From NCBI RefSeq assembly GCF_002072955.1, contig NZ_LPUF01000001.1:2068896-2132895 (forward strand): 64,000 bases of DNA, given 5' to 3'. Under the pieces are notes generated by a model. It was not told the origin of the DNA and did no database searches. It saw only the letters and a list, made by a program, of their open reading frames with translations. The stretch is from Methyloprofundus sedimenti. GTDB lineage: Bacteria; Pseudomonadota; Gammaproteobacteria; Methylococcales; Methylomonadaceae. Each line of letters opens with the position of its first letter. The first letter of the stretch is position 1. The position numbers and the translations under genes are program-made. Shown here piece after piece: positions 9,549 through 20,970 of the stretch.

Positions 9549-12380
9549 ATGACCATCGATTATAAAAAGACACTAAACTTACCCAAAACAGCCTTTCCAA
9601 TGAAAGGTAATTTGGCGCAACGTGAACCTGAACGCTTAAAAAAATGGACTGAAGCGCAGCTTTACCAAAAAATTCGAGCTGAATTTGCGGGCAAACCGCA
9701 ATTTATTTTGCACGATGGCCCTCCCTATGCGAATGGTGCCATTCATATTGGTCATGCGGTAAATAAAGTTCTGAAAGATATTATTTTAAAGTCGAAGACG
9801 CTCTCCGGTTATGATGCACCTTATGTGCCTGGCTGGGATTGTCATGGTTTACCGATTGAATTAATGGTCGAAAAGAAAGTGGGCAAAGCTGGAGGTAAAG
9901 TTTCTGCAGAGGTTTTTCGTAAAGCATGTCGAGAATATGCGACCAAGCAAATCAAATTGCAAAAAGATGAGTTTGTGCGTCTGGGTGTTTTAGCCGATTG
10001 GGATAATCCTTATCTGACCATGAATTATAAATTTGAGGCTGATATCGTTCGTTCATTAGGAAAAATCAATGCCAAAGGACACTTAAGCAAAGGCTTCAAA
10101 CCTGTTCACTGGTGTACTGATTGTGGGTCTGCTTTGGCTGAAGCTGAAGTAGAGTATGAAGACAAGCATTCTCCAGCGATTGATGTGCGTTTTGAAGTTA
10201 TTGATGAAAAGAAATTTTTTGCCAGTTGCCATCACGTACCTGAACATGAGGGTGAAGGGCCATTATCGTTGGTTATTTGGACGACAACCCCATGGACCTT
10301 GCCTGCTAACCAGGCAGTGTGTTTAAATCCCAAGTACGAATATGTGGTTGTACAATGCGAAAAAGATGGACAAAAAGAGCGCTTGGTACTGGTCAGTCAA
10401 TTATGGAACGATGCCATAGCACGTTATGGCATGGAAAATAGCCGTGTACTGGCTTACTGCAATGGTGATGCGCTAGAGAATCAAATGTTGATGCATCCTT
10501 TTTATCATCGTAAAGTGCCGATTATTTTAGGGGATCATGTGACTGCAGAAGCAGGAACTGGAGCTGTGCATACGGCCCCTGGGCATGGTCAGGATGACTA
10601 TGTAGTTGGTCGACGTTACGGTTTAGCTATTGATAATCCTGTTGGCGATAATGGCGTATTTTTGCCTAATACAGAATTATTTGCCGGGGAGCATGTCTTC
10701 TCTGCTAATGATCATGTGGTTAAGGTTTTAAGTAGCAGGCATAAACTATTACACCACGAAGCATTGTTACATAGCTACCCGCATTGCTGGCGACATAAAA
10801 CCCCGATTATTTTTCGGGCAACGCCGCAATGGTTTATTTCTATGGAACAAGGTGAGTTGCGTGAAAAGGCGCTACAAGAAATAAAAAAAGTCCAATGGAT
10901 ACCTGACTGGGGACAAGCCCGAATTGAAGGTATGGTAGAAAACAGACCTGATTGGTGCATTTCAAGACAGCGTACCTGGGGTGTTCCTATCCCTTTCTTT
11001 GTGCATAAAGAAACAGGTGAGTTACACCCGGAAACAGATAAGCTGGTTGAAGATATTGCGCTACATATAGAACAAAAAGGTATAGAAGCATGGTTCGCTT
11101 TGGATAAAGCTGAATGGCTAGGGGATGAAGCGGATAATTATGAGAAAACTCAGGATACCTTAGATGTCTGGTTTGACTCAGGTGTAACCCATGAAGCGGT
11201 ATTAAATCAACGTAAGCAACTGCGTTTTCCGGCTGATTTATATCTGGAAGGCTCTGATCAACATCGTGGCTGGTTTCAATCATCATTATTAACTTCAGTT
11301 GCCATGAATGGTGAGGCTCCGTATAAATCAGTTTTAACGCACGGTTTTACTGTTGATGCCGATGGAAAAAAAATGTCCAAATCTCGCGGTAATGTAGTCG
11401 CTCCGCAAACGGTAGTGAAATCACTGGGTGCGGATGTTTTGCGACTCTGGGTATCTGGCACAGATTATCGTGGTGAGATGACCGTTTCTGATGAGATCTT
11501 AACGCGTACATCTGATGTCTATAGACGATTAAGAAACACTTCACGCTTTTTGTTATCCAATCTGGATGGCTTTGATCCGGCGCAGCATTGTGTGCAAGCA
11601 GAAGATATGCTGGCATTGGATTGCTGGATAGTCGATCGGGCATTCCAATTACAAGAGGACGTGATACAGGCCTATGAACAATATCAATTCCATGTTATTA
11701 ACCAGAAAGTACATCATTTTTGCGCGATGGATCTAGGTGGTTTCTATCTGGATATTATTAAAGATCGTCAATACACTGCAAAAGCAGATGGTTTGGCGCG
11801 TCGTTCAGCTCAAACTGCGATGTACCATGTCATGGAAGCATTAGTGCGTTGGTTGGCACCCATTACTAGTTATACAGCAGATGAGATCTGGCAGTACATG
11901 CCTGGAGAGCGCAGTGAGTCAGTGTTATTGGAAACATGGTATCAGGGTTTATTTCCCTTGGCAGAGGATGCTTTACTCTCCGGTGCAGATTGGGAAACAG
12001 TCATGTCCGTTCGTGAAGCTGTCAGTAAAGAACTTGAGCAAAAACGTAAGTCTGAAGTTATCGGTGCCTCATTAAATGCTGAAGTAACGTTATATTGCAG
12101 TGATGAATGTGCTTCAGTGCTGAATAAACTAGGGGATGAATTACACTTTATTTTTATTACCTCTAAAGCATTCGTTGCGCCTATGCAAGATGCACAGGAG
12201 GGGGCGGTAAATACTGAGTTAGAAGGATTAAAGATCAAAATCAGTGCCTCTGAGCATGATAAATGTGTCCGGTGTTGGCATTACGTAGAAAATGTTGGAA
12301 TTGATGCAGGGCATCCTGAGCTCTGTGGGCGTTGTGTGGAAAATGTTGCGGGTGAGGGTGAAGTTCGGCAATTTGCCTAA
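9549..12380 (+). CDS. ileS: Isoleucyl-tRNA synthetase
   Basis: Class I aminoacyl-tRNA synthetase of 943 residues that charges tRNA-Ile and edits mischarged Val. HIGH is at 66-69 ([11 protein letters not shown]) and KMSKS at 608-612. The CP1 editing domain contains [12 protein letters not shown] and [16 protein letters not shown]. The C-terminal zinc site is [12 protein letters not shown] ... CGRCVENV. All hallmark motifs are intact. It follows ribF by 8 bases, with lspA 238 bases downstream. Confidence 0.98.
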   Translation: MTIDYKKTLNLPKTAFPMKGNLAQREPERLKKWTEAQLYQKIRAEFAGKPQFILHDGPPYANGAIHIGHAVNKVLKDIILKSKTLSGYDAPYVPGWDCHGLPIELMVEKKVGKAGGKVSAEVFRKACREYATKQIKLQKDEFVRLGVLADWDNPYLTMNYKFEADIVRSLGKINAKGHLSKGFKPVHWCTDCGSALAEAEVEYEDKHSPAIDVRFEVIDEKKFFASCHHVPEHEGEGPLSLVIWTTTPWTLPANQAVCLNPKYEYVVVQCEKDGQKERLVLVSQLWNDAIARYGMENSRVLAYCNGDALENQMLMHPFYHRKVPIILGDHVTAEAGTGAVHTAPGHGQDDYVVGRRYGLAIDNPVGDNGVFLPNTELFAGEHVFSANDHVVKVLSSRHKLLHHEALLHSYPHCWRHKTPIIFRATPQWFISMEQGELREKALQEIKKVQWIPDWGQARIEGMVENRPDWCISRQRTWGVPIPFFVHKETGELHPETDKLVEDIALHIEQKGIEAWFALDKAEWLGDEADNYEKTQDTLDVWFDSGVTHEAVLNQRKQLRFPADLYLEGSDQHRGWFQSSLLTSVAMNGEAPYKSVLTHGFTVDADGKKMSKSRGNVVAPQTVVKSLGADVLRLWVSGTDYRGEMTVSDEILTRTSDVYRRLRNTSRFLLSNLDGFDPAQHCVQAEDMLALDCWIVDRAFQLQEDVIQAYEQYQFHVINQKVHHFCAMDLGGFYLDIIKDRQYTAKADGLARRSAQTAMYHVMEALVRWLAPITSYTADEIWQYMPGERSESVLLETWYQGLFPLAEDALLSGADWETVMSVREAVSKELEQKRKSEVIGASLNAEVTLYCSDECASVLNKLGDELHFIFITSKAFVAPMQDAQEGAVNTELEGLKIKISASEHDKCVRCWHYVENVGIDAGHPELCGRCVENVAGEGEVRQFA

Positions 12381-12618
12381 GCTATTTATTTTCAGTGCAT
12401 GGTTTTTCTAATACACAGGCCTGTAATAATGCAAAATTAAGAATTCGTTATTCCTGTATGCCGTTAGCAAGCATCAGTGAAGTTAAATATTGACTCCTGA
12501 TTAAACACCAGGAATGACGATTTTATGCACAAGTGCCTGGATTATGGCGCAGGTTAACTAAAGTACACACTGTGGATATTACTTTTACAAGCTATCCACC
12601 CTTTTTTAAAAGAAGATT

Positions 12619-13086
12619 ATGATGAAATGGCTGTGGCTATCTGTCTTGGCGGTAATATTAGATCAGCTAAGCAAGATCTGGATTGCCAGTAATATGAATT
12701 TGTATCAATCTATGCCGGTATTTCCAGGTTTTAATATTACTTACGTGCATAATTTTGGCGCTGCCTTTAGTTTTTTAAGTGAAGCAGGCGGCTGGCAACG
12801 TTGGTTCTTTGCACTACTTGCCGCATCAATTAGTGTCGGAATTGTCATCTGGTTAAAGCGGCTGAAACCCGAAGAAACTTTATCGGCAATTTCTCTCGGT
12901 TTGATTCTGGGTGGAGCTATTGGTAATTTAATTGACCGGGTTATTTATGGCTATGTGATAGATTTTTTTGATGTCTATTATCAGGTATGGCATTGGCCTG
13001 TGTTTAATATTGCAGACTCCGCAATTACACTTGGAGTGGCTTTAATGTTATATGAATCTTTTATGCATAAACAACAAGAAGGTTAA
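12619..13086 (+). CDS. lspA: Prolipoprotein signal peptidase II
   Basis: Inner-membrane aspartic protease that removes lipoprotein signal peptides after diacylglyceryl modification. It has 155 residues and four predicted membrane helices. The catalytic aspartates lie in IGNLIDRV and FNIADSAI. An ATG immediately followed by another ATG leaves the start uncertain by one codon. It fits the ribF-ileS-lspA cluster. Several lipoproteins elsewhere in the window (48667, 51259, 53835) would be substrates. Confidence 0.96.
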   Translation: MMKWLWLSVLAVILDQLSKIWIASNMNLYQSMPVFPGFNITYVHNFGAAFSFLSEAGGWQRWFFALLAASISVGIVIWLKRLKPEETLSAISLGLILGGAIGNLIDRVIYGYVIDFFDVYYQVWHWPVFNIADSAITLGVALMLYESFMHKQQEG

Positions 13087-13187
13087 TGGCTACCCTCATG
13101 CGACAGGTGAGCTTTTCATTACTTGAATCCTTAAAGATAATAAAAAAGCTACTAAAGAAAACGAAAATAGTAAACAACAGGAAAACA

Positions 13188-13373
13188 ATGTCTGAACTAG
13201 CAGAAAAGCGTATTAATTTTATTGCGCAATTACATGAAATTTTTATGATAAATAAAGGTTATGGTGCTTTGGCGTATATTTCTCTTAACGAAGTTATGGA
13301 TCTATTTAATAGTTATCTGGAGTCAGGCGAGTCAGCTGAGATATTTATTAATCGATATGTCAAGTCTTTTTGA
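13188..13373 (+). CDS. Small conserved-looking hypothetical protein
   Basis: Hypothetical protein of 61 residues (starts MSELAEKRINFIAQLHEIF, ends EIFINRYVKSF), helical with no membrane segment. The ATG at 13188 follows CAGGAAAACA, a fair ribosome site. The same frame stays open back to 13086, overlapping the lspA stop, but that extension is Lys-rich and looks untranslated. It may be the last gene of the lspA operon. No family was recognised. Confidence 0.5.
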   Translation: MSELAEKRINFIAQLHEIFMINKGYGALAYISLNEVMDLFNSYLESGESAEIFINRYVKSF

Positions 13374-13392
13374 TAGCCGCTTTACGGATTTT

Positions 13393-13953
13393 TCAAGTTA
13401 GCAATTCTAAATTTTTTAACTGCTGATTAAGTTTTTCCCAATCAAAATACTTTCCCGGGTCGGTTTTTCGTTGTGGAGCAATATCACTATGCCCTGTTAT
13501 GTCCTTCTGGCTTAGGTTTGGATATGACTGGATTAAGCATTGAATTAAAGTAGCAAGTTGTGAATATTGTTCCTCGGTATAGGGGCTGTATTCTGTTCCT
13601 TCCAATTCTATGCCAATAGAGAAATCATTGCATTTTGTTCGTCCATGGTACTCTGAAGCGCCAGCATGCCAGGCGCGTTTATTGAATGGGACATATTGAG
13701 TCATAGCTCCATTACGCTGGATTACGATATGACTGGATACTTGTAATTTGCATATTTCTGTAAAACTGGGATGAGCCACGGCATCAAGCTGATTTGTAAA
13801 TAATTGCTCAATAAAAGGCGTGTCGAATTGCCCCTCTGGCAAGCTAATGCAATGTATGACAATGAGAGAAATATCGTTTTCATTTTCACGGTTATCGCAA
13901 TTTGGCGAGCATGTTTTGCGAGCTGATGTTAGCCAGTGATTGTTGATTTTCAT
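13393..13953 (-). CDS. ampD: 1,6-anhydro-N-acetylmuramyl-L-alanine amidase AmpD
   Basis: Cytoplasmic zinc amidase of peptidoglycan recycling, 186 residues. The zinc ligands expected from the family are visible as H34 (VIHCISLPEG), H155 and D165 (TGHSDIAPQRKTDPG). Other conserved blocks are SSHIVIQRNG, RAWHAGAS and FSIGIELEG. It is convergent with the preceding small gene. By releasing stem peptides from anhydromuropeptides it would control inducers of AmpR-type systems; no ampE or ampC is adjacent. Confidence 0.95.
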   Translation of the reverse strand: MKINNHWLTSARKTCSPNCDNRENENDISLIVIHCISLPEGQFDTPFIEQLFTNQLDAVAHPSFTEICKLQVSSHIVIQRNGAMTQYVPFNKRAWHAGASEYHGRTKCNDFSIGIELEGTEYSPYTEEQYSQLATLIQCLIQSYPNLSQKDITGHSDIAPQRKTDPGKYFDWEKLNQQLKNLELLT

Positions 13954-14112
13954 TGTTAACTATGGCTTAAAAAGAATAAAAAATCTATTACTATCCGCTT
14001 TATTATATGGAATAATGCTGCTCGAGTAATGGGTATTTTTTAAGGGCGTTCACTGGGCGTGTTCTTTAATCCCATATTATAATAAAAATATGTGTAATAG
14101 AAGGGGAAGATT

Positions 14113-14688
14113 GTGATTGAAATTGGGGTGATTTTAGCTGTGATTGTTGCAGCATGGTTTTATCTGCGCGTAAAAAAAGAAAAACAAGGTTCAGTAACAC
14201 AGTCTGCAACGATGCAGACGGTTACACCAAAACCTAAAGTTATGCAAGAGCAAGAGCCTGAGCCAGTAAAAGCTAAGCCTGTAGAAACAAAAAAGGTAAG
14301 TAAACCTGCTATTGTTATTCCAGAAGACTCTATGTTAAGACGGCATTATATGCAGAACTTAACGGCAACAAAAGAATGTCGGGAAACGCCATTCCCTGAG
14401 GATTCAACCCTAAGGCGCCATTATCTACAGAATTTGGCGGCTCAACAGGATAAAAATGTAATCAGTAAAGCAGATAGCAAAGTCGCTGCTGCTGAAGACT
14501 TAATCATACCAGCAAGCAAAAAAACAAATATTCCTGAAGAAGCGGAATTAAAACGTGATGTCATTCAGCAGTTAGTTGCAGAAACAGAGGCAACTATGCC
14601 GCCTCGCCCTACAGATTCTACTCTAAAGCGTCATTATGATACTCAATTAATGAGTGTTGTACTGAGCAAATTGCAAGCATCAAAATAA
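14113..14688 (+). CDS. Membrane-anchored protein with four D-S-T-L-[RK]-R-H-Y repeats
   Basis: Unknown protein of 191 residues starting at GTG (ribosome site AGGGGAAG). It has one N-terminal membrane helix (IGVILAVIVAAWFYLRV), then a cytoplasmic Pro/Glu/Lys-rich linker. A motif of about 15 residues follows in four copies near 70-84 (PEDSMLRRHYMQNL), 95-109 (PEDSTLRRHYLQNL), 141-155 (PEEAELKRDVIQQL) and 166-180 (PTDSTLKRHYDTQL). The third copy is the most diverged. The repeats resemble short docking helices spaced on a flexible tether. No function can be assigned. Confidence 0.8.
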   Translation: MIEIGVILAVIVAAWFYLRVKKEKQGSVTQSATMQTVTPKPKVMQEQEPEPVKAKPVETKKVSKPAIVIPEDSMLRRHYMQNLTATKECRETPFPEDSTLRRHYLQNLAAQQDKNVISKADSKVAAAEDLIIPASKKTNIPEEAELKRDVIQQLVAETEATMPPRPTDSTLKRHYDTQLMSVVLSKLQASK

Positions 14689-14783
14689 CAATTGTGTAGT
14701 CTATAGTTTTTGAGCTCATTGCGCGAAAAGCGCACTGCGTATCTCCTGTCTCCCAGCGGTTTTATCGGCTTGAGTCAGGTTGT

Positions 14784-15659
14784 ATGCAGCTTTTCTCTAT
14801 TATTTCCACGTTAAATATGACCTATTCAAGCCCTATTAATGTTCAAGCTTTTCTGGATGAAGATATAGGCAGTGGTGATATTACTGCATTAATTATTCCT
14901 GAAACCAGTATGGCTGTAGCGGAAATAATCACTCGTGAAGCCATGGTGTGTTGTGGGCAAGACTGGTTTAATGCGGTTTTTAAAATATTACAAACAGACC
15001 TGTATGTGCAGTGGCATGTTCAGGAAGGGCAATGGTTAGAAGCAGATACCTTGCTATGCACACTAAAAGGTAATGCGCGATCATTATTGACAGGTGAGCG
15101 TACTGCGCTGAATTTATTGCAAACACTTTCAGCAACTGCCACACAAGCTCGCTTATATGCTAATGCAATTGCAGGAACGGGGTGTAAAATTCTGGATACA
15201 CGTAAAACCATTCCGGGTTTGCGTGACGCGCAGAAATATGCAGTAATCTGTGGCGGTTGCCATAATCATCGTATCGGTTTGTATGATGGTATTTTAATTA
15301 AAGAAAATCATATTATGGCAGCAGGTTCTATTGCTCTGGCAATCGCTCAGGCAAGACAAATTAGCGATAAATTAGTTGAAGTTGAAGTTGAATCAATGAC
15401 TGAACTGGAACAGGCTTTAGCAGCTAAACCAGACAGAATTATGCTGGATAATTTTTCTATTCCCCAATTGCGGTTGGCGGTTAACAAGGTAGCAGGGTGT
15501 TGTGCTCTGGAAGCTTCGGGTAATATTTTATTAACTAATATTCGCGAGATTGCAGAAACAGGAGTTGACTATATTTCTGTCGGTGCTTTAACTAAAAATG
15601 TACAGGCAATAGATTTATCCATGCGTATCGTTTTGGAGAAAGACTTATGCATAATATAG
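14784..15659 (+). CDS. nadC: Nicotinate-nucleotide pyrophosphorylase (quinolinate PRTase)
   Basis: Converts quinolinate and PRPP to nicotinate mononucleotide in de novo NAD synthesis. It has 291 residues from the first ATG, or 280 from the ATG at 14817, which is closer to the family norm. Visible family blocks are DEDIGSGDIT, GERTALNLLQ, ILDTRKTIPGLR, GGCHNHRIGLYDGILIKENH, VEVEVESM, IMLDNFS and DYISVGALT. These include the conserved RKT, HR and KENH residues. The 3' end overlaps the flavin reductase start by 13 bases, implying translational coupling. Confidence 0.96.
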   Translation: MQLFSIISTLNMTYSSPINVQAFLDEDIGSGDITALIIPETSMAVAEIITREAMVCCGQDWFNAVFKILQTDLYVQWHVQEGQWLEADTLLCTLKGNARSLLTGERTALNLLQTLSATATQARLYANAIAGTGCKILDTRKTIPGLRDAQKYAVICGGCHNHRIGLYDGILIKENHIMAAGSIALAIAQARQISDKLVEVEVESMTELEQALAAKPDRIMLDNFSIPQLRLAVNKVAGCCALEASGNILLTNIREIAETGVDYISVGALTKNVQAIDLSMRIVLEKDLCII

Positions 15660-16126
15660 ACAGTATACTGCAGCAGTACATTACTCAAGGCGTTTACGTA
15701 GTTGGAGTCGCCGATGGCGATAAAACTAATGCCTTTACTGCTGCATGGGTGATGCAGGTTTCCTTTTCCCCCGTGTTATTAGCGATCAGTATTAATCCCG
15801 AGCACTATTCTTATCAATTACTTAAACAAGGCAGTGTCTGTAGCGTGAATGTCTTAAGTCAGGAACAAATGCAAATGGCCGCACATTTTGGCCGGTCTGG
15901 GGTTCCCGATAAAATGTTAGTTGGAACCTGGGCGGCGGCAGTGACAGGGGCACCTGTATTGCAAGAGAGTCTTGCATATTTTGATTGTAAAGTAAGTCAT
16001 GAAGTCTCAGCGGGTGATCACCAGTTGGTGATCTGTGAAGTTCTGGAAGCCAGGCAGCTTAATGTTGGTGCTGCAATGCTTTATAGCGAGACAGGCAATA
16101 TGGATAATAGTACTGCGCTATATTAA
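15647..16126 (+). CDS. Flavin reductase-like FMN-binding protein
   Basis: A 159-residue flavin reductase domain protein (FMN-binding split barrel). Family features include the N-terminal GVYVVGVADGDKTNAFTAAW block, SPVLLAISINPEHYS, SVNVLS and the C-terminal DHQLVICEVLEA. Proteins of this type reduce or bind FMN, often for a partner oxygenase. No oxygenase is next to it here, and the only linkage is the overlap with nadC. The physiological partner is unknown. Confidence 0.85.
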   Translation: MHNIDSILQQYITQGVYVVGVADGDKTNAFTAAWVMQVSFSPVLLAISINPEHYSYQLLKQGSVCSVNVLSQEQMQMAAHFGRSGVPDKMLVGTWAAAVTGAPVLQESLAYFDCKVSHEVSAGDHQLVICEVLEARQLNVGAAMLYSETGNMDNSTALY

Positions 16127-16447
16127 TATTATTTTTGTTATATTAAATTTCTCTTTTAAGAAAAATTATGCAAGCAGGATAGGCGAGGTGTAACGAATCC
16201 ATTTGCTGATAATGCATCTGAGTTTCAGTATGACGAAAAACCTTTGTCCAACTTTGGATGTCTTATTTAGATGAAATATAATAGTAGATAAATGGTTTTT
16301 TCAAAATCTTAATGACCGCGCCCTGATAATTCAGTAAAATTAAACAAATAATTCGGTTATCCGAGTGACGCTTTTGTTGGGCGTATTTATTCTATAACGG
16401 GAAGGGCCGCAAGGTGCTTCCCGTTTTGCACATTTAAGGTGGCTACA
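16127..16447. other. Leader region upstream of carA
   Basis: About 320 bases with no gene. The right end contains a strong hairpin (annotated separately) just before carA. No convincing sigma-70 hexamers or ARG-box-like palindrome could be picked by eye. Confidence 0.4.
16396..16427 (+). terminator. Terminator-like hairpin in the carA leader (possible attenuator)
   Basis: AACGGGAAG (16396-16404) pairs with CTTCCCGTT (16417-16425) around a GC-rich 12-base loop and is followed by a short T run. It ends about 20 bases before the carA start, so as a terminator it can only act on the carA message itself. Attenuation by pyrimidine or arginine supply is a reasonable idea, but no leader peptide or antiterminator was identified. 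Confidence 0.5.
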
Positions 16448-17575
16448 TTGAACAAACCTGCATTATTAATGTTGGAAGATGGAACAGTATTTAATGGCAT
16501 ATCGATAGGCGCGGATGGTTGTTCGGCTGGAGAAGTGGTGTTTAATACATCCTTAACCGGGTATCAGGAAATTCTTAGCGATCCTTCATATGCGAAACAA
16601 ATCGTAACCTTAACCTATCCGCATATTGGTAATGTCGGAACTAATGATGAAGATAATGAATCGACTGGTGTGTTTGCCAGTGGCCTGGTTATTCGTGATT
16701 TACCGATACTGGCTAGTAATTTTCGTTCTAAAAAAAGCTTATCCGATTATTTGCAGGCCAATAATGTGGTTGCCATTGCTGATATTGATACACGTCAATT
16801 AACGCGCTTATTACGAGATAAAGGAGCGCAACGTGGATGTATCATCGCTGGTGACACGATTGATGCAGCGCTTGCAAAGGCCGCGATAGAAGCATTTCCG
16901 GGATTGAAAGGGATGGATCTAGCTAAAGAGGTTACGGTTAAGGAGACTTATGAATGGATGGAAAATACCTGGACTTTAGGGCAAGGCTATACCCAGACTA
17001 GTATCCCAACTAAACATGTTGTTGCTTATGATTTTGGTGTTAAGCGTAATATATTACGTTTATTAGTTAATCGCGGTTGTCGAGTAACAGTGGTGCCAGC
17101 AATGACACCAGCAGGTGATGTTTTGGCTATGAATCCAGATGGCGTTTTTCTATCTAATGGTCCGGGAGATCCAGAACCTTGCACATACGCAATTGCAGCA
17201 ATTCAAACTATATTAGAGAAAAAAATACCTGTATTTGGTATTTGCTTAGGCCATCAGTTATTAGCTTTGGCATGTGGTGCCAAAACAGAAAAAATGAAGT
17301 TTGGTCATCATGGTGCTAACCATCCGGTGCAAGAAAAAGCGTCCGGACGAGTAATGATTAGTAGTCAGAATCATGGCTTTGCGGTTGATGAAAAATCATT
17401 ACCCGATAATTTAACGGCAACCTATCATTCTTTATTTGATGGCAGCTTGCAAGGTATAGCACGTACCGATATTCCTGCAATGAGTTTTCAGGGACACCCT
17501 GAAGCAAGTCCAGGGCCGCATGATGTAGAGTCATTATTTGATGACTTTATCGAAATGATGAATCAAGCTAATTAA
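16448..17575 (+). CDS. carA: Carbamoyl-phosphate synthase small (glutaminase) subunit
   Basis: Glutamine amidotransferase subunit that supplies ammonia to CarB for carbamoyl phosphate, feeding arginine and pyrimidine synthesis. It has 375 residues from the TTG at 16448, chosen because AAGGTGG lies five bases before it; the GTG at 16439 overlaps that ribosome site. The N-terminal CarA domain holds [17 protein letters not shown] and [11 protein letters not shown]. The class I GATase domain holds FLSNGPGDP, the nucleophile block [13 protein letters not shown] and the catalytic His/Glu in [12 protein letters not shown]. carB follows after 24 bases. Confidence 0.96.
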   Translation: MNKPALLMLEDGTVFNGISIGADGCSAGEVVFNTSLTGYQEILSDPSYAKQIVTLTYPHIGNVGTNDEDNESTGVFASGLVIRDLPILASNFRSKKSLSDYLQANNVVAIADIDTRQLTRLLRDKGAQRGCIIAGDTIDAALAKAAIEAFPGLKGMDLAKEVTVKETYEWMENTWTLGQGYTQTSIPTKHVVAYDFGVKRNILRLLVNRGCRVTVVPAMTPAGDVLAMNPDGVFLSNGPGDPEPCTYAIAAIQTILEKKIPVFGICLGHQLLALACGAKTEKMKFGHHGANHPVQEKASGRVMISSQNHGFAVDEKSLPDNLTATYHSLFDGSLQGIARTDIPAMSFQGHPEASPGPHDVESLFDDFIEMMNQAN

Positions 17576-17599
17576 TCAAAGCAGAGTAATTATACTAAT

Positions 17600-20500
17600 A
17601 TGCCAAAAAGAACCGACATAAAATCCATCTTATTATTAGGCGCGGGCCCTATTGTGATTGGTCAAGCCTGTGAGTTTGATTATTCAGGTACGCAAGCCTG
17701 TAAAGCGCTACGTGAAGAAGGTTACCGTATTATTTTGGTCAATTCTAATCCGGCAACGATTATGACTGACCCGGATATGGCGGATGCGATTTATATCGAG
17801 CCGATTGATTGGCAAACCGTCGAAAAAATTATCGAAAAAGAACGTCCTGATGCGGTTTTGCCAACTATGGGGGGGCAGACAGCGTTAAATTGTGCCTTGG
17901 ATTTAGATAAGCACGGTGTATTGGAAAAATATGGCGTGGAAATGATCGGTGCAACAAAAAAAGCCATTAATATGGCGGAAGATAGAGAGCTATTTAACCA
18001 GGCGATGGGAAGGCTTGGTTTTGAAGTGGCAAAATCTAAAACTGCACATAACATGGAAGATGCTTTTGCTGCGCAAGCAGAAGTTGGTTACCCCACTGTA
18101 ATTCGACCGTCGTTTACTATGGGTGGGAGTGGTGGAGGAATCGCTTATAATAAAGAAGAATTTGTTGAAATTTGTGAACGCGGTTTGTATTTATCGCCCA
18201 CCAACGAATTATTGATTGAAGAATCTGTTCTCGGCTGGAAAGAATTCGAAATGGAAGTAGTGCGTGATCGTAACGATAACTGCATCATTATCTGTTCAAT
18301 TGAAAATTTTGACCCGATGGGTGTACATACGGGTGATTCGATTACCGTTGCCCCCGCACAGACTTTAACAGATAAAGAATATCAGATTCTGCGTAATGTT
18401 TCCGTGGCAGTGCTACGTGAAATTGGCGTTGATACTGGTGGATCTAATGTTCAGGTTGCGATAAATCCAGCTGATGGACGTATGGTTGTCATTGAAATGA
18501 ATCCTCGAGTTTCACGTTCTTCAGCCTTGGCCTCTAAAGCAACCGGTTTTCCAATTGCCAAAGTAGCGGCAAAGTTAGCTGTCGGTTATACACTGGATGA
18601 ATTGAAGAATGAGATTACAGGCGGTGTGACTCCTGCCTCTTTTGAACCCACAATTGATTATGTGGTTACAAAAGTACCACGTTTTACGTTTGAAAAATTC
18701 CCGCAAGCGGATGATCGTTTAACTACACAGATGAAATCTGTAGGTGAAGTGATGGCGATTGGCCGTACTTTTCAAGAGTCTTTACAAAAAGCCTTGCGTG
18801 GACTGGAAATAGGTGTCGATGGTTTAGATGAAATTGTAGATTTTAGTGAATCTGATGCAAGCGATAGAATGCAGCGTGAAATGCGACATCCAGGACCTGA
18901 ACGACTATGGTATGTTGCAGATGCGTTTCGTAGTGGCATGTCACTTGACACGATACATGAGGCTAGCAAAATTGATCTGTGGTTTTTAGCGCAAGTGGAA
19001 GACCTGATACTGACGGAGAAATCTTTAGCAACAAAAACCCTGGCAACGATAAAGAGTGAAGAGTTATTCCGCTTAAAGCAAAAGGGGTTTTCTGATGCGC
19101 GTTTAGCAAAATTGCTGGATACTAACGAGTCGGATATACGCAATACACGCCATAAGCTGAATATACGCCCAGTATATAAGCGTATTGATTCCTGTGCCGC
19201 AGAGTTTTCCTCAGATACCGCATATCTGTATTCCACTTATGAGCATGAGTGTGAAGCACGTGTCTCGGATAAAGAAAAAATTATTATTTTAGGGGGTGGG
19301 CCTAATCGCATTGGACAAGGTATCGAGTTTGACTATTGTTGTGTACATGCAGCTTTAGCATTGCGTGAAGCAGGTTATGAAACCATCATGGTGAATTGTA
19401 ATCCGGAAACAGTTTCTACTGACTTTGATACTTCAGATCGCTTGTATTTTGAATCACTCACATTTGAAGATGTGATGGAAATTATTCAGCTAGAAAATCC
19501 TAAAGGTGTTATCGTGCAGTACGGTGGTCAAACGCCACTAAAGTTAGCACGTGCCTTAGAAGCAGCTGGTGCGCCCATTATTGGCACTTCACCTGATGCG
19601 ATTGACCTGGCAGAAGATAGAGAACGTTTTCAGAAATTACTGACAAAATTAGACTTGAAACAACCACCTAATGGCACGGCTTCTTCATCAGAACAGGCCA
19701 TGAATGTTGCTAAAGAATTAGGTTTTCCTTTAGTGGTGCGTCCTTCTTATGTGTTAGGTGGACGTGGTATGGAAATCGTATATAACGAAGAAGCTCTACA
19801 GCGTTATATGAAGGATGCGATTAGCGTGTCTAATGATTCACCCGTGCTTTTGGATCGTTTTCTGGATGATGCAATTGAAATGGACGTGGATGCTATTTAT
19901 GATGGCGAAACCTTATTAATTGGTGGCTTAATGCAGCATGTTGAGCAAGCCGGGGTGCATTCTGGCGATTCAGCTTGTTCGATTCCACCTTATGATTTAG
20001 CGCCACATTTGCAAGATGAATTGCGTATTCAAGTTGCAAAAATGGCGGAAGCGCTAGGTGTAATTGGCTTAATGAATACCCAGTTTGCGATTCAAGGTGA
20101 AACCATTTATGTTTTAGAGGTTAACCCGCGAGCCTCACGAACTGCACCTTTTGTCTCTAAAGCAACAGGTTATCCTTTAGCGAAGATTGCTGCGCTGTGT
20201 ATGGCAGGCAAGTCACTAATAGAGCAGGGCATAACTGAAGAACGCATTCCAGAGTATTTTTCAGTTAAAGAAGCCGTATTTCCTTTTGTTAAGTTTCCAG
20301 GTGTAGATCCCTTGTTGGGGCCAGAAATGAAGTCAACAGGTGAAGTCATGGGTGTTGGCAAAACCTTTGGTGAGGCCTTTGCTAAATCACAACGCGCAGC
20401 TGGAGTAGATTTAAGTCATAGTGGTAAAGTGCTAATCAGCATAAGGGAAGCAGATAAGCCTAAAATAGTTGAAATAGCACAAATGCTGATTGCCAAAAAT

Positions 20501-20818
20501 TATGCAATTGTTGCTACACGTGGTACAGCAAAAGTACTTCAGAAGGCTGGAATTGATTGCGAAGTAGTTTGTAAAGTAAATGAGGGTCGCCCTAATACCG
20601 TTGATATGATTAAAAATGATCAGATTCAGTTGATTGTTAATACCACTGAGGGCGTTAAAGCAGTAGCAGATTCTTTTACTATGCGCAGAGAAGCATTGCA
20701 GCATCATGTGACATATTACACAACCATGGCAGGAGCAAAAGCTGCCTGCTATGCACTAGGTGAATTAGATGCGGGTGATGTCAATTGTTTGCAGGATTTG
20801 CATAAAAAAATACATTAA
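17600..20818 (+). CDS. carB: Carbamoyl-phosphate synthase large subunit
   Basis: A 1072-residue synthase with two homologous ATP-grasp halves. The first starts at [20 protein letters not shown] and the second near [20 protein letters not shown]. Both ATP-binding cores are visible ([12 protein letters not shown] and [14 protein letters not shown]). An oligomerisation region follows the first half, and a C-terminal MGS-like allosteric domain ([20 protein letters not shown]...) would bind effectors. Length and motifs are standard. It forms a carAB operon; greA lies 152 bases downstream. Confidence 0.97.
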   Translation: MPKRTDIKSILLLGAGPIVIGQACEFDYSGTQACKALREEGYRIILVNSNPATIMTDPDMADAIYIEPIDWQTVEKIIEKERPDAVLPTMGGQTALNCALDLDKHGVLEKYGVEMIGATKKAINMAEDRELFNQAMGRLGFEVAKSKTAHNMEDAFAAQAEVGYPTVIRPSFTMGGSGGGIAYNKEEFVEICERGLYLSPTNELLIEESVLGWKEFEMEVVRDRNDNCIIICSIENFDPMGVHTGDSITVAPAQTLTDKEYQILRNVSVAVLREIGVDTGGSNVQVAINPADGRMVVIEMNPRVSRSSALASKATGFPIAKVAAKLAVGYTLDELKNEITGGVTPASFEPTIDYVVTKVPRFTFEKFPQADDRLTTQMKSVGEVMAIGRTFQESLQKALRGLEIGVDGLDEIVDFSESDASDRMQREMRHPGPERLWYVADAFRSGMSLDTIHEASKIDLWFLAQVEDLILTEKSLATKTLATIKSEELFRLKQKGFSDARLAKLLDTNESDIRNTRHKLNIRPVYKRIDSCAAEFSSDTAYLYSTYEHECEARVSDKEKIIILGGGPNRIGQGIEFDYCCVHAALALREAGYETIMVNCNPETVSTDFDTSDRLYFESLTFEDVMEIIQLENPKGVIVQYGGQTPLKLARALEAAGAPIIGTSPDAIDLAEDRERFQKLLTKLDLKQPPNGTASSSEQAMNVAKELGFPLVVRPSYVLGGRGMEIVYNEEALQRYMKDAISVSNDSPVLLDRFLDDAIEMDVDAIYDGETLLIGGLMQHVEQAGVHSGDSACSIPPYDLAPHLQDELRIQVAKMAEALGVIGLMNTQFAIQGETIYVLEVNPRASRTAPFVSKATGYPLAKIAALCMAGKSLIEQGITEERIPEYFSVKEAVFPFVKFPGVDPLLGPEMKSTGEVMGVGKTFGEAFAKSQRAAGVDLSHSGKVLISIREADKPKIVEIAQMLIAKNYAIVATRGTAKVLQKAGIDCEVVCKVNEGRPNTVDMIKNDQIQLIVNTTEGVKAVADSFTMRREALQHHVTYYTTMAGAKAACYALGELDAGDVNCLQDLHKKIH

Positions 20819-20970
20819 GATTAATAAATCCGGATAATTTAAGGACATGGCTTTGGCCATTTTATTGGCGAGCCAAAGTCTCGTTCTGCAAGTTTGATAA
20901 TACCCTGTCTTAAGTTGAGAGCCTTGTTTTTAAATGATTGAATATAAAATTTTAAAGTTTGGAGTTTTGG

